Assembly (NCBI GenBank): GCA_012519845.1
Contig: JAAYPK010000048.1
Coordinates: 1-52,501, forward strand
Direction: 5' to 3'
Source: Clostridiales bacterium
Lineage (GTDB): Bacteria; Bacillota; Clostridia; Clostridiales; Clostridiaceae
DNA length: 52,501 bases
The notes below the pieces were generated by a model. The model was not told the DNA's origin, made no database searches, and saw nothing but the letters and a program-made list of their open reading frames with translations. Both the position numbers and the translations under genes were made by a program. Shown in pieces: positions 1-7,486 of this stretch. The stretch's first letter is position 1. Every line of letters begins with the position of its first letter.

Positions 1-45
1 TAAACATACTAATAATATATGTTTTGTAAATAAGGAGGATTTGTA

Positions 46-981
46 ATGGGAAAAGTATATAAGAATTTATCAGAGCTAGTAGGAAGAACACCTTTATTAG
101 AAATTGAAAAATATAATAAGTCTAAAGATTTAAATGCTAAGGTATTTGCAAAGCTAGAATATTTTAATCCAGCAGGAAGTGTAAAAGATAGAATTGCAAA
201 ATCAATGATAGAAGATGCAGAAAAAAAAGGTTTAATTAAAGAAGGAACAGTAATTATAGAACCTACAAGTGGAAATACTGGAATTGGAATTGCTTCAATA
301 GGGGCAGCAAAAGGATATGAAGTGAAAATTGTTATGCCTGAAACAATGAGTGTTGAAAGACGTAGTTTAATTAAAGCTTATGGTGCTGAAATTGTATTAA
401 CAGAAGGATCTAAGGGAATGAAAGGAGCTATTGCTAAAGCTGAAGAATTAGCTTCTCAAATTGAAAATTCATTTATTCCAGGCCAATTTGTAAATCCAGC
501 AAATCCGGAAATTCACAGAAAAACTACAGGACCTGAAATATGGGAAGATACTGATGGGAAAGTAGATATTTTTGTAGCAGGAGTTGGTACTGGAGGAACT
601 ATTACAGGAGTTGGTGAATACTTAAAATCACAAAATCCTAATGTTAAAGTTGTAGCAGTAGAACCAGCAGGCTCACCAGTTTTATCAGAAGGAAAATCAG
701 GACCTCATAAAATTCAAGGAATAGGAGCAGGGTTTGTTCCTGACACTTTAAACACTAAAGTATATGATGAGGTTATCAAAGTAGAAAATGAAGATGCCTT
801 TGAAGCATCAAGAGAATTATCTAGAAAAGAAGGATTATTAGTTGGTATTTCATCAGGTGCAGCAATTTACGCAGCTACACAATTAGCTTTAAGACCTGAA
901 AATGCAGGGAAAACAATAGTTGTTTTATTACCAGATACAGGAGAAAGATATTTATCAACTGCTTTATTTCAAGATAAATAG
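46..981 (+). CDS. cysK: Cysteine synthase (O-acetylserine sulfhydrylase)
   Basis: PLP enzyme that joins sulfide to O-acetylserine to make cysteine in the cytoplasm. The protein is 311 aa, the usual CysK length. It carries the N-terminal PLP-lysine motif ([11 protein letters not shown], near residue 43), the substrate loop [12 protein letters not shown] and the phosphate-binding [10 protein letters not shown] loop. The ATG follows an AAGGAGG site. No terminator follows the stop, so transcription probably continues into the Cys T-box behind it. It is the last step of the sulfate assimilation path encoded at 3.7-12.9 kb. The promoter is mostly outside the window; the visible leader shares an ACATA-CTAATNATAT-like motif with the sbp promoter. 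Confidence 0.96.
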   Translation: MGKVYKNLSELVGRTPLLEIEKYNKSKDLNAKVFAKLEYFNPAGSVKDRIAKSMIEDAEKKGLIKEGTVIIEPTSGNTGIGIASIGAAKGYEVKIVMPETMSVERRSLIKAYGAEIVLTEGSKGMKGAIAKAEELASQIENSFIPGQFVNPANPEIHRKTTGPEIWEDTDGKVDIFVAGVGTGGTITGVGEYLKSQNPNVKVVAVEPAGSPVLSEGKSGPHKIQGIGAGFVPDTLNTKVYDEVIKVENEDAFEASRELSRKEGLLVGISSGAAIYAATQLALRPENAGKTIVVLLPDTGERYLSTALFQDK

Positions 982-999
982 AAATTAATAATTTAAAGC

Positions 1000-1240
1000 A
1001 AAGAAAGGAAAGAGTACATCAAAAAGAATTACTAGAGAAGGATTCTAATAGCTGAAATGAATCTTAAATTTTCTTTGATGGAAGTGCATCCTGGAGCACT
1101 TAACCGAAATAATAGTAGGCTTAAGCGAGTGGCTCATGATATAGAGCTAAAAAGATATTGTGTTTTTTCATGATAATCAGAGTGGAACCGTGGAGTTAAT
1201 CCGCCTCTGTAGCTACAGGGGCGGAATTATTTTTTTATTA
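1000..1240 (+). promoter_or_regulatory. T-box leader, probably cysteine-specific
   Basis: The T-box core AGTGGAACCG lies at 1181-1190. A terminator hairpin follows (arms TCCGCCTCTG / CAGGGGCGGA, about 1200-1225) with a T run. Stem I starts near 1000; AGTA-CATCAAA (around 1015) pairs with TTTGATG (1074-1080). After the GGAA of the specifier loop and one base comes TGC (1085-1087), a Cys codon. The second T-box in this window has the same spacing (GGAA, one base, GTA). I see no terminator or clear promoter between cysK and this leader, so it is probably intercistronic. It controls only the 55-aa gene behind it. T-boxes bind uncharged tRNA and then permit read-through; the Cys identity is inferred from the specifier and the context. 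Confidence 0.9.
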
Positions 1241-1273
1241 GTTTTGAATATAAGATGTAGGGAGGGAACTTAT

Positions 1274-1441
1274 ATGGTGCATTCATCGAAATCAAAGGAA
1301 GTGAAAAATACATTAACAGAAAAAAATATTGAACTACTTTCGAAATTAATAGCTGAAACACAATATGGTTCAATTACTATAGTAATTCAAGATGGAGTAG
1401 TGGTGCAAATAGATAAAAATGAGAAAATTAGAATTAGATAA
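1274..1441 (+). CDS. YezD-like small protein (DUF2292)
   Basis: A 55-aa protein ending in the motif YGSITIVIQDGVVVQIDKNE, typical of the YezD/DUF2292 family. This family is often found beside sulfur-assimilation genes; its biochemical role is not known to me. The ATG at 1274 has a strong GGGAGGG site upstream. A longer reading from 1160 would run through the T-box hairpin and is rejected. Expression should be switched by the Cys T-box directly upstream, and a terminator at 1455 closes the unit. The gene therefore seems to be induced when charged tRNA-Cys is scarce. No membrane segment or cysteine is present; the protein is probably a small beta-rich cytoplasmic partner protein. Confidence 0.85.
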   Translation: MVHSSKSKEVKNTLTEKNIELLSKLIAETQYGSITIVIQDGVVVQIDKNEKIRIR

Positions 1442-1454
1442 TATATGTGTAGGG

Positions 1455-1486
1455 AAATGAGCTAGAATTTAGCTCATTTTTATATT
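1455..1486 (+). terminator. Terminator after the YezD-like gene
   Basis: Hairpin AAATGAGCT / AGCTCATTT with a 7-base loop, followed by T-rich sequence. Confidence 0.85.
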
Positions 1487-1553
1487 TCTTTCATAATTAA
1501 ATACAAAAAAAGTAGAATTAGGTCAAAATTTCATATAAACATCTATTTTATGG

Positions 1554-1559
1554 TATACT
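1554..1559 (+). promoter_or_regulatory. Extended -10 promoter for the HAD gene
   Basis: TGG-TATACT: a TGN extended -10 about 40 bases before the HAD start. The -35 region is weak. Placed just after the terminator at 1455, so it gives the HAD gene its own transcript. Confidence 0.55.
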
Positions 1560-1597
1560 AATATGAAATAATAAAGTATTACAAAAGGAGAAAATTT

Positions 1598-2323
1598 ATG
1601 GGAAATACAATAGCGTTTTTTGATATAGATGGAACAATATATAGAGAAGGTTTAATTACTGAAGTATTTAAGAAGATGGTTAAGTTTGAGATTATAGATG
1701 AAGCTAAATGGTACGAAGAAGTTAGACCAGAATATATGAATTGGGATAAAAGACAAGGAGATTATGACTTATACTTATTTAAGATGATAGAAGTATATAT
1801 GCAGTCAATAAAAGGCTTAAAGAAAGATCAAATTGAATACATTGCTAAAAAGGTTGTTGAACAAAAGGGGGATAGAGTATATACATATACTAGAGATAAA
1901 ATTAAATGGCACCAGGAGCAAGGACACATAACAATTGCTGTATCGGGCTCACCTTATGAATTAGTTAAAGAAATGGCTAAAAAATATGAATTAACTGATT
2001 TTAGAGGGGCTGTTTACTTACAAGAAAATGGAGTATATAACGGAGAAGTAATTCCAATGTGGGATAGTAAAAGTAAAGAAAAAGCTATATTAGAGCTTAT
2101 TAAAATATATGGGGCTGATTTGAAGGACTGTTATTCTTATGGAGATACTGGTGGAGATTATCAAATGTTAAAAATGGTTGGTAATCCATACTGTATGAAT
2201 CCTACTAGAGAGCTTTTATCAAAAGTTAGTAATGATGAAGAACTTAGACATAGAGTTAATGTTATAGTTGAAAGAAAAGATGCAATTTATAAATTAGATT
2301 TAGATAATATAGAATTACTATAA
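1598..2323 (+). CDS. HAD-IB family phosphatase
   Basis: A 241-aa cytoplasmic hydrolase of the phosphoserine-phosphatase-like HAD-IB group. Motif I is FFDIDGT (nucleophile Asp9, acid/base Asp11), motif II is the SGSPYE segment, and motif IV is GDTGGDYQML with the Mg-binding Asp pair. The substrate cannot be told from the sequence; phosphoserine or another small phosphomonoester is possible. Start chosen after an AAAGGAG site. The gene is monocistronic, with its own extended -10 promoter and a terminator at 2327. Its place next to cysK and serine-derived cysteine synthesis would suit a phosphoserine phosphatase, but that is only an inference from context. Confidence 0.88.
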   Translation: MGNTIAFFDIDGTIYREGLITEVFKKMVKFEIIDEAKWYEEVRPEYMNWDKRQGDYDLYLFKMIEVYMQSIKGLKKDQIEYIAKKVVEQKGDRVYTYTRDKIKWHQEQGHITIAVSGSPYELVKEMAKKYELTDFRGAVYLQENGVYNGEVIPMWDSKSKEKAILELIKIYGADLKDCYSYGDTGGDYQMLKMVGNPYCMNPTRELLSKVSNDEELRHRVNVIVERKDAIYKLDLDNIELL

Positions 2324-2326
2324 ATC

Positions 2327-2358
2327 AAAGGATTTACTTTTAGGTGAATCCTTTTTTC
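2327..2358 (+). terminator. Terminator after the HAD gene
   Basis: Arms AAAGGATTTAC / GTGAATCCTTT (one G-T pair), 6-base loop, then a T run. Confidence 0.88.
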
Positions 2359-2370
2359 ATTTCAAAATCT

Positions 2371-2424
2371 TTGACTAAATAGAAAGAAAAGGATATAATA
2401 TATAAATACATAGTTATATTATAT
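2371..2424 (+). promoter_or_regulatory. Promoter of the response regulator with overlapping inverted repeat
   Basis: TTGACT (2371-2376), 17-base spacer, TATAAT (2394-2399). A perfect inverted repeat, ATATAATATA (2393-2402) / TATATTATAT (2415-2424), covers the -10 and the expected start point. It could be an operator, perhaps for autoregulation, but AT-rich palindromes also arise by chance here. Confidence 0.7.
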
Positions 2425-2476
2425 GAATACTATACATAATTTAAAGGCTAGTATTTATTACTTTAGGGGGAAGCGT

Positions 2477-3514
2477 ATGAAGGGCATTTTAGCTGTTAGT
2501 GATAATAAAAGTTTTTTAAATCATTTAAAAAATATGAAAGTGTGGAAAAAAACAGAAGAATATAAAATAGAAGATACTGCTACAAATGGAAAAGATGCTT
2601 TGGAACTAATTTATAACAATAATTATCATGTAGTGATTACAGATATTAAAATGCCAGGGCTTAATGGAATAGAATTATTAAAAGAAATTAATAAATTAGA
2701 TTCTTCTATTTATGTTGTTGTTATTAGTAGAAATTATGAATTTAATTTTGTTAGAGAATGTCTTATTAATGGTGCTTTTGATTTTATTATTAAGCCAGGA
2801 AAGGAAGAAGAAATAGAAAGCTTATTAGGTAGAATAGAGAGTTCTAACAAAAGTAAAGAATGGTCATATCCAGAAATGGATGAAATACTAATAGTTAAAA
2901 ATTTATTTGGAAGAGATTCATTAGCTGTAGATAAGTTTAAAGAAACTTTAATTAGTATTAGCAAAGTGGAAAAGGATAATGAAAGTAAAATTATAATGAA
3001 AAAGTTATACAATAATGTAATAATTTCAGTTTATAATCAATTACCTTGGTTAAAGGATTATATTAATATTGATTATTTTAATATATATTTGAATATTAAA
3101 GAAATAAGTACAACAAATATAGTTGAATTTTACTATGAAAAGATGAAGGATTTATTTATTCTCTTAAGGGATATTTCTATATCAACAGAAGATGAGGTTA
3201 TTAATGAAATTTTAGATTATATATTAAAAAACTCCGAAAAGGAAATAAAATTAAAAAGTATTGCAGATAAATTTTACATTAATAATACTTATCTTAGTAA
3301 TACTTTTGCATTGAAAACAGGAGTAGGCTTTAATGAGTATGTTACAAAAATAAAAATGGCTCGAGGTAAGTATATATTATTAAATACCAATAAAAAAACT
3401 TATGAAGTTGGATATGCTTTAGGCTATCATGATATAAAATACTTTTCAAGGTTATTCAAAAAGTATAATGGGATGAATCCTTCAGAATATAGAAGGAAAA
3501 ACAGAATGAAATAA
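2477..3514 (+). CDS. Response regulator with AraC-type DNA-binding domain (YesN-like)
   Basis: A 345-aa two-domain regulator. The N-terminal receiver domain (about 1-120) has the phospho-acceptor Asp56 in VVITDIKMPG and the conserved Lys in IIKPG. The acid pocket has Ser8-Asp9 where most receivers have two acidic residues. After a linker region of about 130 aa comes a C-terminal AraC-type pair of helix-turn-helix motifs (from about 240), ending in GYHDIKYFSRLFKKYNGMNP and SEYRR. Start at ATG 2477 behind AGGGGG, preferred over an in-frame ATG 54 bases upstream with no ribosome site. No sensor kinase is in the window. The position, 211 bases before the sulfate transporter operon, suggests control of that operon, but no direct evidence is visible. 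Confidence 0.88.
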   Translation: MKGILAVSDNKSFLNHLKNMKVWKKTEEYKIEDTATNGKDALELIYNNNYHVVITDIKMPGLNGIELLKEINKLDSSIYVVVISRNYEFNFVRECLINGAFDFIIKPGKEEEIESLLGRIESSNKSKEWSYPEMDEILIVKNLFGRDSLAVDKFKETLISISKVEKDNESKIIMKKLYNNVIISVYNQLPWLKDYINIDYFNIYLNIKEISTTNIVEFYYEKMKDLFILLRDISISTEDEVINEILDYILKNSEKEIKLKSIADKFYINNTYLSNTFALKTGVGFNEYVTKIKMARGKYILLNTNKKTYEVGYALGYHDIKYFSRLFKKYNGMNPSEYRRKNRMK

Positions 3515-3625
3515 ATAATTAGTATTAGGTTTGAATTTTCTTTAAGGGGATTTGAATCTTTTTTTTATTCTTTTGAAAAGTAGGGTGAAAATATTTATTA
3601 AAAGGTTATAGAATATTTTTATTTA

Positions 3626-3654
3626 TTGACATTACATTTTTACCAACATATACT
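3626..3654 (+). promoter_or_regulatory. Promoter of the sulfate assimilation operon
   Basis: TTGACA (3626-3631), 17-base spacer, TATACT (3649-3654), about 70 bases before sbp. Downstream lie AAACATAC (3664-3671) and ACATATAAG. The cysK leader at 2-9 also has AAACATAC, so a shared sulfur regulator is possible. Confidence 0.8.
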
Positions 3655-3724
3655 AATCATATCAAACATACAAAACATATAAGATAGGTATGAAATAGAA
3701 TTAGAAATAGGGGGTAAGGATATT

Positions 3725-4741
3725 ATGAAAAAAATTACAAGTATTTTATTGGCTTTATCATTAATGATGGGAGTTTTAATTGGATGTGGGGAAAGCTCTA
3801 GTAATAGCGATTCTGTGGAATTATTAAATGTTTCATATGATCCAACAAGAGAATTATATTCTGAGTATAATGAGAGCTTTGCAAAATATTATAAGGAAAA
3901 AACAGGAGTTCAAGTTACTATTAATCAATCTCATGGGGGATCAGGAAAACAAGGTCGTTCTGTAATTGAAGGCCTTGAAGCTGATGTAGTAACACTTGCT
4001 CTTGCATATGATATTGATGAAATTAGTAATGCTGGGTTAATAGATTCAGATTGGCAAAATAAATTTAAAGAGAATAGTTCACCTTATACATCTACGATTG
4101 TGTTCTTGGTAAGAAAAGGAAATCCTAAAAATATAAAGGATTGGAATGATTTAATAAGGGATGATGTTAAAATAGTAACCCCCAATCCTAAAACCTCAGG
4201 AGGAGCAAGGTGGAATTATCTTGCAGCTTGGGCTTATGCAGTAAAGAATAATAATGATGATGAAAAAGCAAAGGAATTTGTTAAAAAATTATATGAGAAT
4301 GTTTCTGTTTTAGATTCTGGTGCTAGAGGTGCAACTACAAGCTTTGTTGAAAATGGAATTGGGGATGTATTAATAGCTTGGGAAAATGAAGCTTATTTAT
4401 CGATAAAAGACGGTGGTGAAGATAAATTTGAAATTGTAACACCATCGTTAAGTATACTAGCTGAACCACCAGTAGCAATTGTTGATGAAGTAGTAGATAA
4501 AAAAGGAACAAGAGAAGTGGCAAAGGAGTATTTAAATTATTTATATAGTGATGAAGGTCAAGAAATAGCTGCTAAAAATTTCTATAGGCCAACCAATAAA
4601 GAAATAGCAGAAAAATATAAAGATAAATTTAAAGATATAGAACTTGTAACTGTAGATGATACATTTGGTGGATGGACAAAAGCCCAAAAGACTCATTTTT
4701 CTGATGGTGGTATTTTTGATGAAATTTATACCAAAAAGTAA
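3725..4741 (+). CDS. sbp: Sulfate-binding lipoprotein of the ABC transporter
   Basis: Extracytoplasmic receptor for sulfate (or thiosulfate) import. The 338-aa precursor has a lipoprotein signal with lipobox LIGC (Cys21), so it should be lipid-anchored to the outer face of the membrane. The sulfate-binding-protein family signatures are present: [13 protein letters not shown] at the mature N terminus, QSHGGSGKQ, and the [16 protein letters not shown] segment. The FYRPTN and FGGW motifs sit near the C terminus, as in Sbp/CysP. It is the first gene of an operon that goes on with cysT, cysW and cysA; its stop codon overlaps an upstream ATG of the cysT frame. A perfect 17-base-spaced promoter lies upstream. 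Confidence 0.95.
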   Translation: MKKITSILLALSLMMGVLIGCGESSSNSDSVELLNVSYDPTRELYSEYNESFAKYYKEKTGVQVTINQSHGGSGKQGRSVIEGLEADVVTLALAYDIDEISNAGLIDSDWQNKFKENSSPYTSTIVFLVRKGNPKNIKDWNDLIRDDVKIVTPNPKTSGGARWNYLAAWAYAVKNNNDDEKAKEFVKKLYENVSVLDSGARGATTSFVENGIGDVLIAWENEAYLSIKDGGEDKFEIVTPSLSILAEPPVAIVDEVVDKKGTREVAKEYLNYLYSDEGQEIAAKNFYRPTNKEIAEKYKDKFKDIELVTVDDTFGGWTKAQKTHFSDGGIFDEIYTKK

Positions 4742-4764
4742 TGAGAAAATTAAGGAGTGGGGAT

Positions 4765-5592
4765 ATGAAAATTAAAAAAAAGAGAGTTATACCGGGATTT
4801 AAATTATCTATTGGAATAACTTTAGTATATTTAAGCCTTGTAGTATTAATACCCTTATCAACAATAATCCTTAAAGGGGCAGGGATTGGATTTAATGGAT
4901 TTATTGAAACAGTAACAGATACCAGAGTTTTAGCAGCATATAAAGTTAGTTTTTCTTCAGCATTTATAGCTGCTTTAGTTAATAGTATTTTTGGTTTGAT
5001 TATTGCATGGGTATTAGCAAGATATAATTTTCCATGTAAGAGAATAGTTGATGGTATTATTGATTTACCCTTCGCCCTTCCTACATCAGTAGCAGGTATT
5101 GCTTTAACAGCATTATATTCTCAAAATGGCTGGATTGGAAAATATTTATATTCTGTTGGGATAGAATCCTCCTTTTCTACTTTTGGAATAACTATTGCAT
5201 TAATTTTCATAGGAATTCCATTTGTAGTTAGAACAGTTCAGCCTGTTCTTGAGGAATTTGATAATGTATATGAAGAAGCATCTGAAATGCTTGGAGCTGG
5301 AAGAATAAGAACTTTTGCAAAGGTAATATTTCCAGAAGTATTACCTGCTTTATTAACTGGATTTGGATTGGCCTTCGCAAGGGGAGTTGGAGAGTATGGA
5401 AGTGTAGTATTTATTTCAGGGAATATGCCTATGAAAACTGAAATAGCACCATTACTTATTATGAGCAAACTTGAGCAATATAATTATGGTGGAGCTACAG
5501 CTATAGCAATAGTAATGCTTTTGCTATCTTTTATAGTACTTTTATTAATAAATATAATACAAGTAAGAACAAATAAATTTATTAAGGAGTGA
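4765..5592 (+). CDS. cysT: Sulfate ABC transporter permease CysT
   Basis: One of the two membrane channel subunits for sulfate uptake, 275 aa with about six membrane segments. The ABC-binding loop is the EEASEMLGAGRIRTFAKVIF segment, the EAA motif that contacts CysA. Other CysT signatures are DLPFALPTSVAGIAL and ARGVGEYGSVVFISGN. I take ATG 4765, eight bases after AAGGAG, rather than ATG 4741, which overlaps the sbp stop and has no ribosome site. The next gene, cysW, starts 4 bases after the stop, so the two halves of the channel are translated together. Confidence 0.94.
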   Translation: MKIKKKRVIPGFKLSIGITLVYLSLVVLIPLSTIILKGAGIGFNGFIETVTDTRVLAAYKVSFSSAFIAALVNSIFGLIIAWVLARYNFPCKRIVDGIIDLPFALPTSVAGIALTALYSQNGWIGKYLYSVGIESSFSTFGITIALIFIGIPFVVRTVQPVLEEFDNVYEEASEMLGAGRIRTFAKVIFPEVLPALLTGFGLAFARGVGEYGSVVFISGNMPMKTEIAPLLIMSKLEQYNYGGATAIAIVMLLLSFIVLLLINIIQVRTNKFIKE

Positions 5593-5596
5593 TAAA

Positions 5597-6406
5597 ATGA
5601 AAAAGTCAAAATTTAGATGGGTTTTAATAGGGATATCTTTAATATTTTTATTTGTAATGCTTATATTACCATTAGTACTTATTATTATTAAATCCTTTGA
5701 AGACGGTGTTAACAACTATATTAATACAATTACAGATAATTATACTGTTAACGCTATGAAATTGACTTTTGTAGCAACGATATCAGCTGTAATATTAAAT
5801 ACTATTTTTGGTATATTTGCAGCTTGGGCAATTACTAAATTCAAGTATAGATTTAAAAATGTTTTGACTACTTTAATTGATTTACCATTTTCAATTTCTC
5901 CAATAATTGCTGGATTAATTTTTGTTTTATCTTTTGGTAGAGGAGGATATTTTGAGGGGATAATTAAAGCATTAGATATAAAAATAGTTTTTTCAACATT
6001 AGGAATTGTATTAGCCACAATATTTGTTACATTTCCATTTGTAACAAGAGAAATTATTCCTCTTATGAATGCTCAGGGCTCTGATGAAGAAGAGGCAGCT
6101 GCAATGATGGGAGCTGGTGGATTTAAAATATTTAGAAAAATAACATTACCCAATATAAAATGGGGATTAGTTTATGGAATTATTCTTTGTACAGCAAGGG
6201 CTATGGGGGAATTTGGAGCAGTTTCAGTTGTATCTGGTCATATAAGAGGTAAAACAAATACTTTACCACTACATATTGAAATACTTTATAATGAGTACCA
6301 ATTTTCACAGGCATTTTCAGTTGCTTCAATTCTCGTTATATTTGCAATAATAATTTTGATTCTTAGGAATATAGTGGAGTGGAAGAGCAGTAAGGGGGAA
6401 AAATAA
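5597..6406 (+). CDS. cysW: Sulfate ABC transporter permease CysW
   Basis: Second channel subunit of the sulfate importer, 269 aa with about six membrane helices. The CysW family shows in DLPFSISPIIAGLIFVL and ARAMGEFGAVSVVSGHIRG. Its EAA loop, EEEAAAMMGAGGFKIFRKIT, docks on the ATPase. Start at ATG 5597 after AAGGAG, 4 bases behind cysT. Its stop codon is directly followed by the ATG of cysA. It pairs with CysT; the two proteins are paralogues, as is usual for this transporter. Confidence 0.94.
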   Translation: MKKSKFRWVLIGISLIFLFVMLILPLVLIIIKSFEDGVNNYINTITDNYTVNAMKLTFVATISAVILNTIFGIFAAWAITKFKYRFKNVLTTLIDLPFSISPIIAGLIFVLSFGRGGYFEGIIKALDIKIVFSTLGIVLATIFVTFPFVTREIIPLMNAQGSDEEEAAAMMGAGGFKIFRKITLPNIKWGLVYGIILCTARAMGEFGAVSVVSGHIRGKTNTLPLHIEILYNEYQFSQAFSVASILVIFAIIILILRNIVEWKSSKGEK

Positions 6407-7468
6407 ATGTATGTACAGCTTAAAAATATAAATAAATCTTTTAGAGATTTTAAGGCATCTGATAATGTAAGCTTTTCAATTGAACAAGGAAAATTAATAG
6501 GACTTTTAGGACCAAGCGGAAGTGGAAAAACAACTATATTAAGAATGATTGCAGGTCTTGAGGCACCTGATTCAGGAGAAATAATTATTGATGGTGTAAA
6601 GGTTAATGATATACCAGCTGGAAAGAGGGGAATAGGATTTGTTTTTCAAAACTATGCACTATTTAGACATATGACTGTATATGAAAATATTGCCTTTGGT
6701 CTTGAAGTTCAAAAAAAGTCAAAAAAATATATAAATGAGAGAGTATCAGAATTAATATCATTAATTGGTCTTAAAGGACTTGAAAAGAGGTATCCTCATC
6801 AATTATCAGGTGGTCAAAAGCAAAGAGTAGCTTTTGCAAGAGCACTTGCACCTAATCCTAGGTTATTACTATTAGATGAGCCCTTCGCAGCAATTGATGC
6901 AAAAGTAAGAAAAGAGTTAAGAACTTGGCTTAGAGAAATGATAGACAAAATTGGAATTACAAGTATCTTTGTAACTCATGATCAAGATGAGGCTGTAGAA
7001 GTTGCAGATGAAATTATTGTAACCAATAAAGGGAAAATAGAGCAAAAAGGTAGTCCTATTGAAATATATAGAGAACCTAAAACAGCATTTGTTACAGAAT
7101 TTATGGGCGAATCTAAAATATTAGATAATTTCACAAATTTTAAAGGCTTTGAGCATGTTGATAAAAATTCAAAAGCAGTTATAAGGCCTGAATTTATTAA
7201 AATAGGTAAAACAAGAGAAGAAATTGAGTTAAGCTATGCTGCTGAAAAAGGAATTGTAACTAATATTTCATTTAGAGGTAATAATTTAGAAGTTAGCGTT
7301 AAGATAAATAATATTATGCTAATTGGCTACAGAGGATTAGAAGATGAAATTATTAATGAAGGTGATGAAGTTTATGTATTAATTCATAGATTATATGTTT
7401 TAAATGATATTGAAACAACATTAGTGGAAAACAAATTAAAAGTTGATCCTATGCCTATATATATCTAA
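6407..7468 (+). CDS. cysA: Sulfate ABC transporter ATPase CysA
   Basis: ATP-hydrolysing subunit that powers sulfate import from the cytoplasmic face, 353 aa. Walker A is GPSGSGKT (residues 35-42), followed by a Q-loop (FQNYALF), the ABC signature LSGGQKQR, Walker B LLLLDEPFAA and the switch His in VTHDQDEA. After about residue 240 there is a C-terminal regulatory domain (TOBE-like), containing RPEFIKIG, as in CysA. The gene follows cysW with no gap. The next gene, aprA, begins 18 bases after its stop, so transport and APS reduction look cotranscribed. Confidence 0.95.
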   Translation: MYVQLKNINKSFRDFKASDNVSFSIEQGKLIGLLGPSGSGKTTILRMIAGLEAPDSGEIIIDGVKVNDIPAGKRGIGFVFQNYALFRHMTVYENIAFGLEVQKKSKKYINERVSELISLIGLKGLEKRYPHQLSGGQKQRVAFARALAPNPRLLLLDEPFAAIDAKVRKELRTWLREMIDKIGITSIFVTHDQDEAVEVADEIIVTNKGKIEQKGSPIEIYREPKTAFVTEFMGESKILDNFTNFKGFEHVDKNSKAVIRPEFIKIGKTREEIELSYAAEKGIVTNISFRGNNLEVSVKINNIMLIGYRGLEDEIINEGDEVYVLIHRLYVLNDIETTLVENKLKVDPMPIYI

Positions 7469-7486
7469 ATAAAGGTGGTACGTATT

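Noticed and set aside
1160..1273. Upstream extension of the YezD-like frame
   Set aside because: It would be translated through the T-box core and terminator; a strong ribosome site supports ATG 1274.
3515..3600. Terminator after the response regulator gene
   Set aside because: There is a T run at about 3558 but I could not find a convincing hairpin before it.
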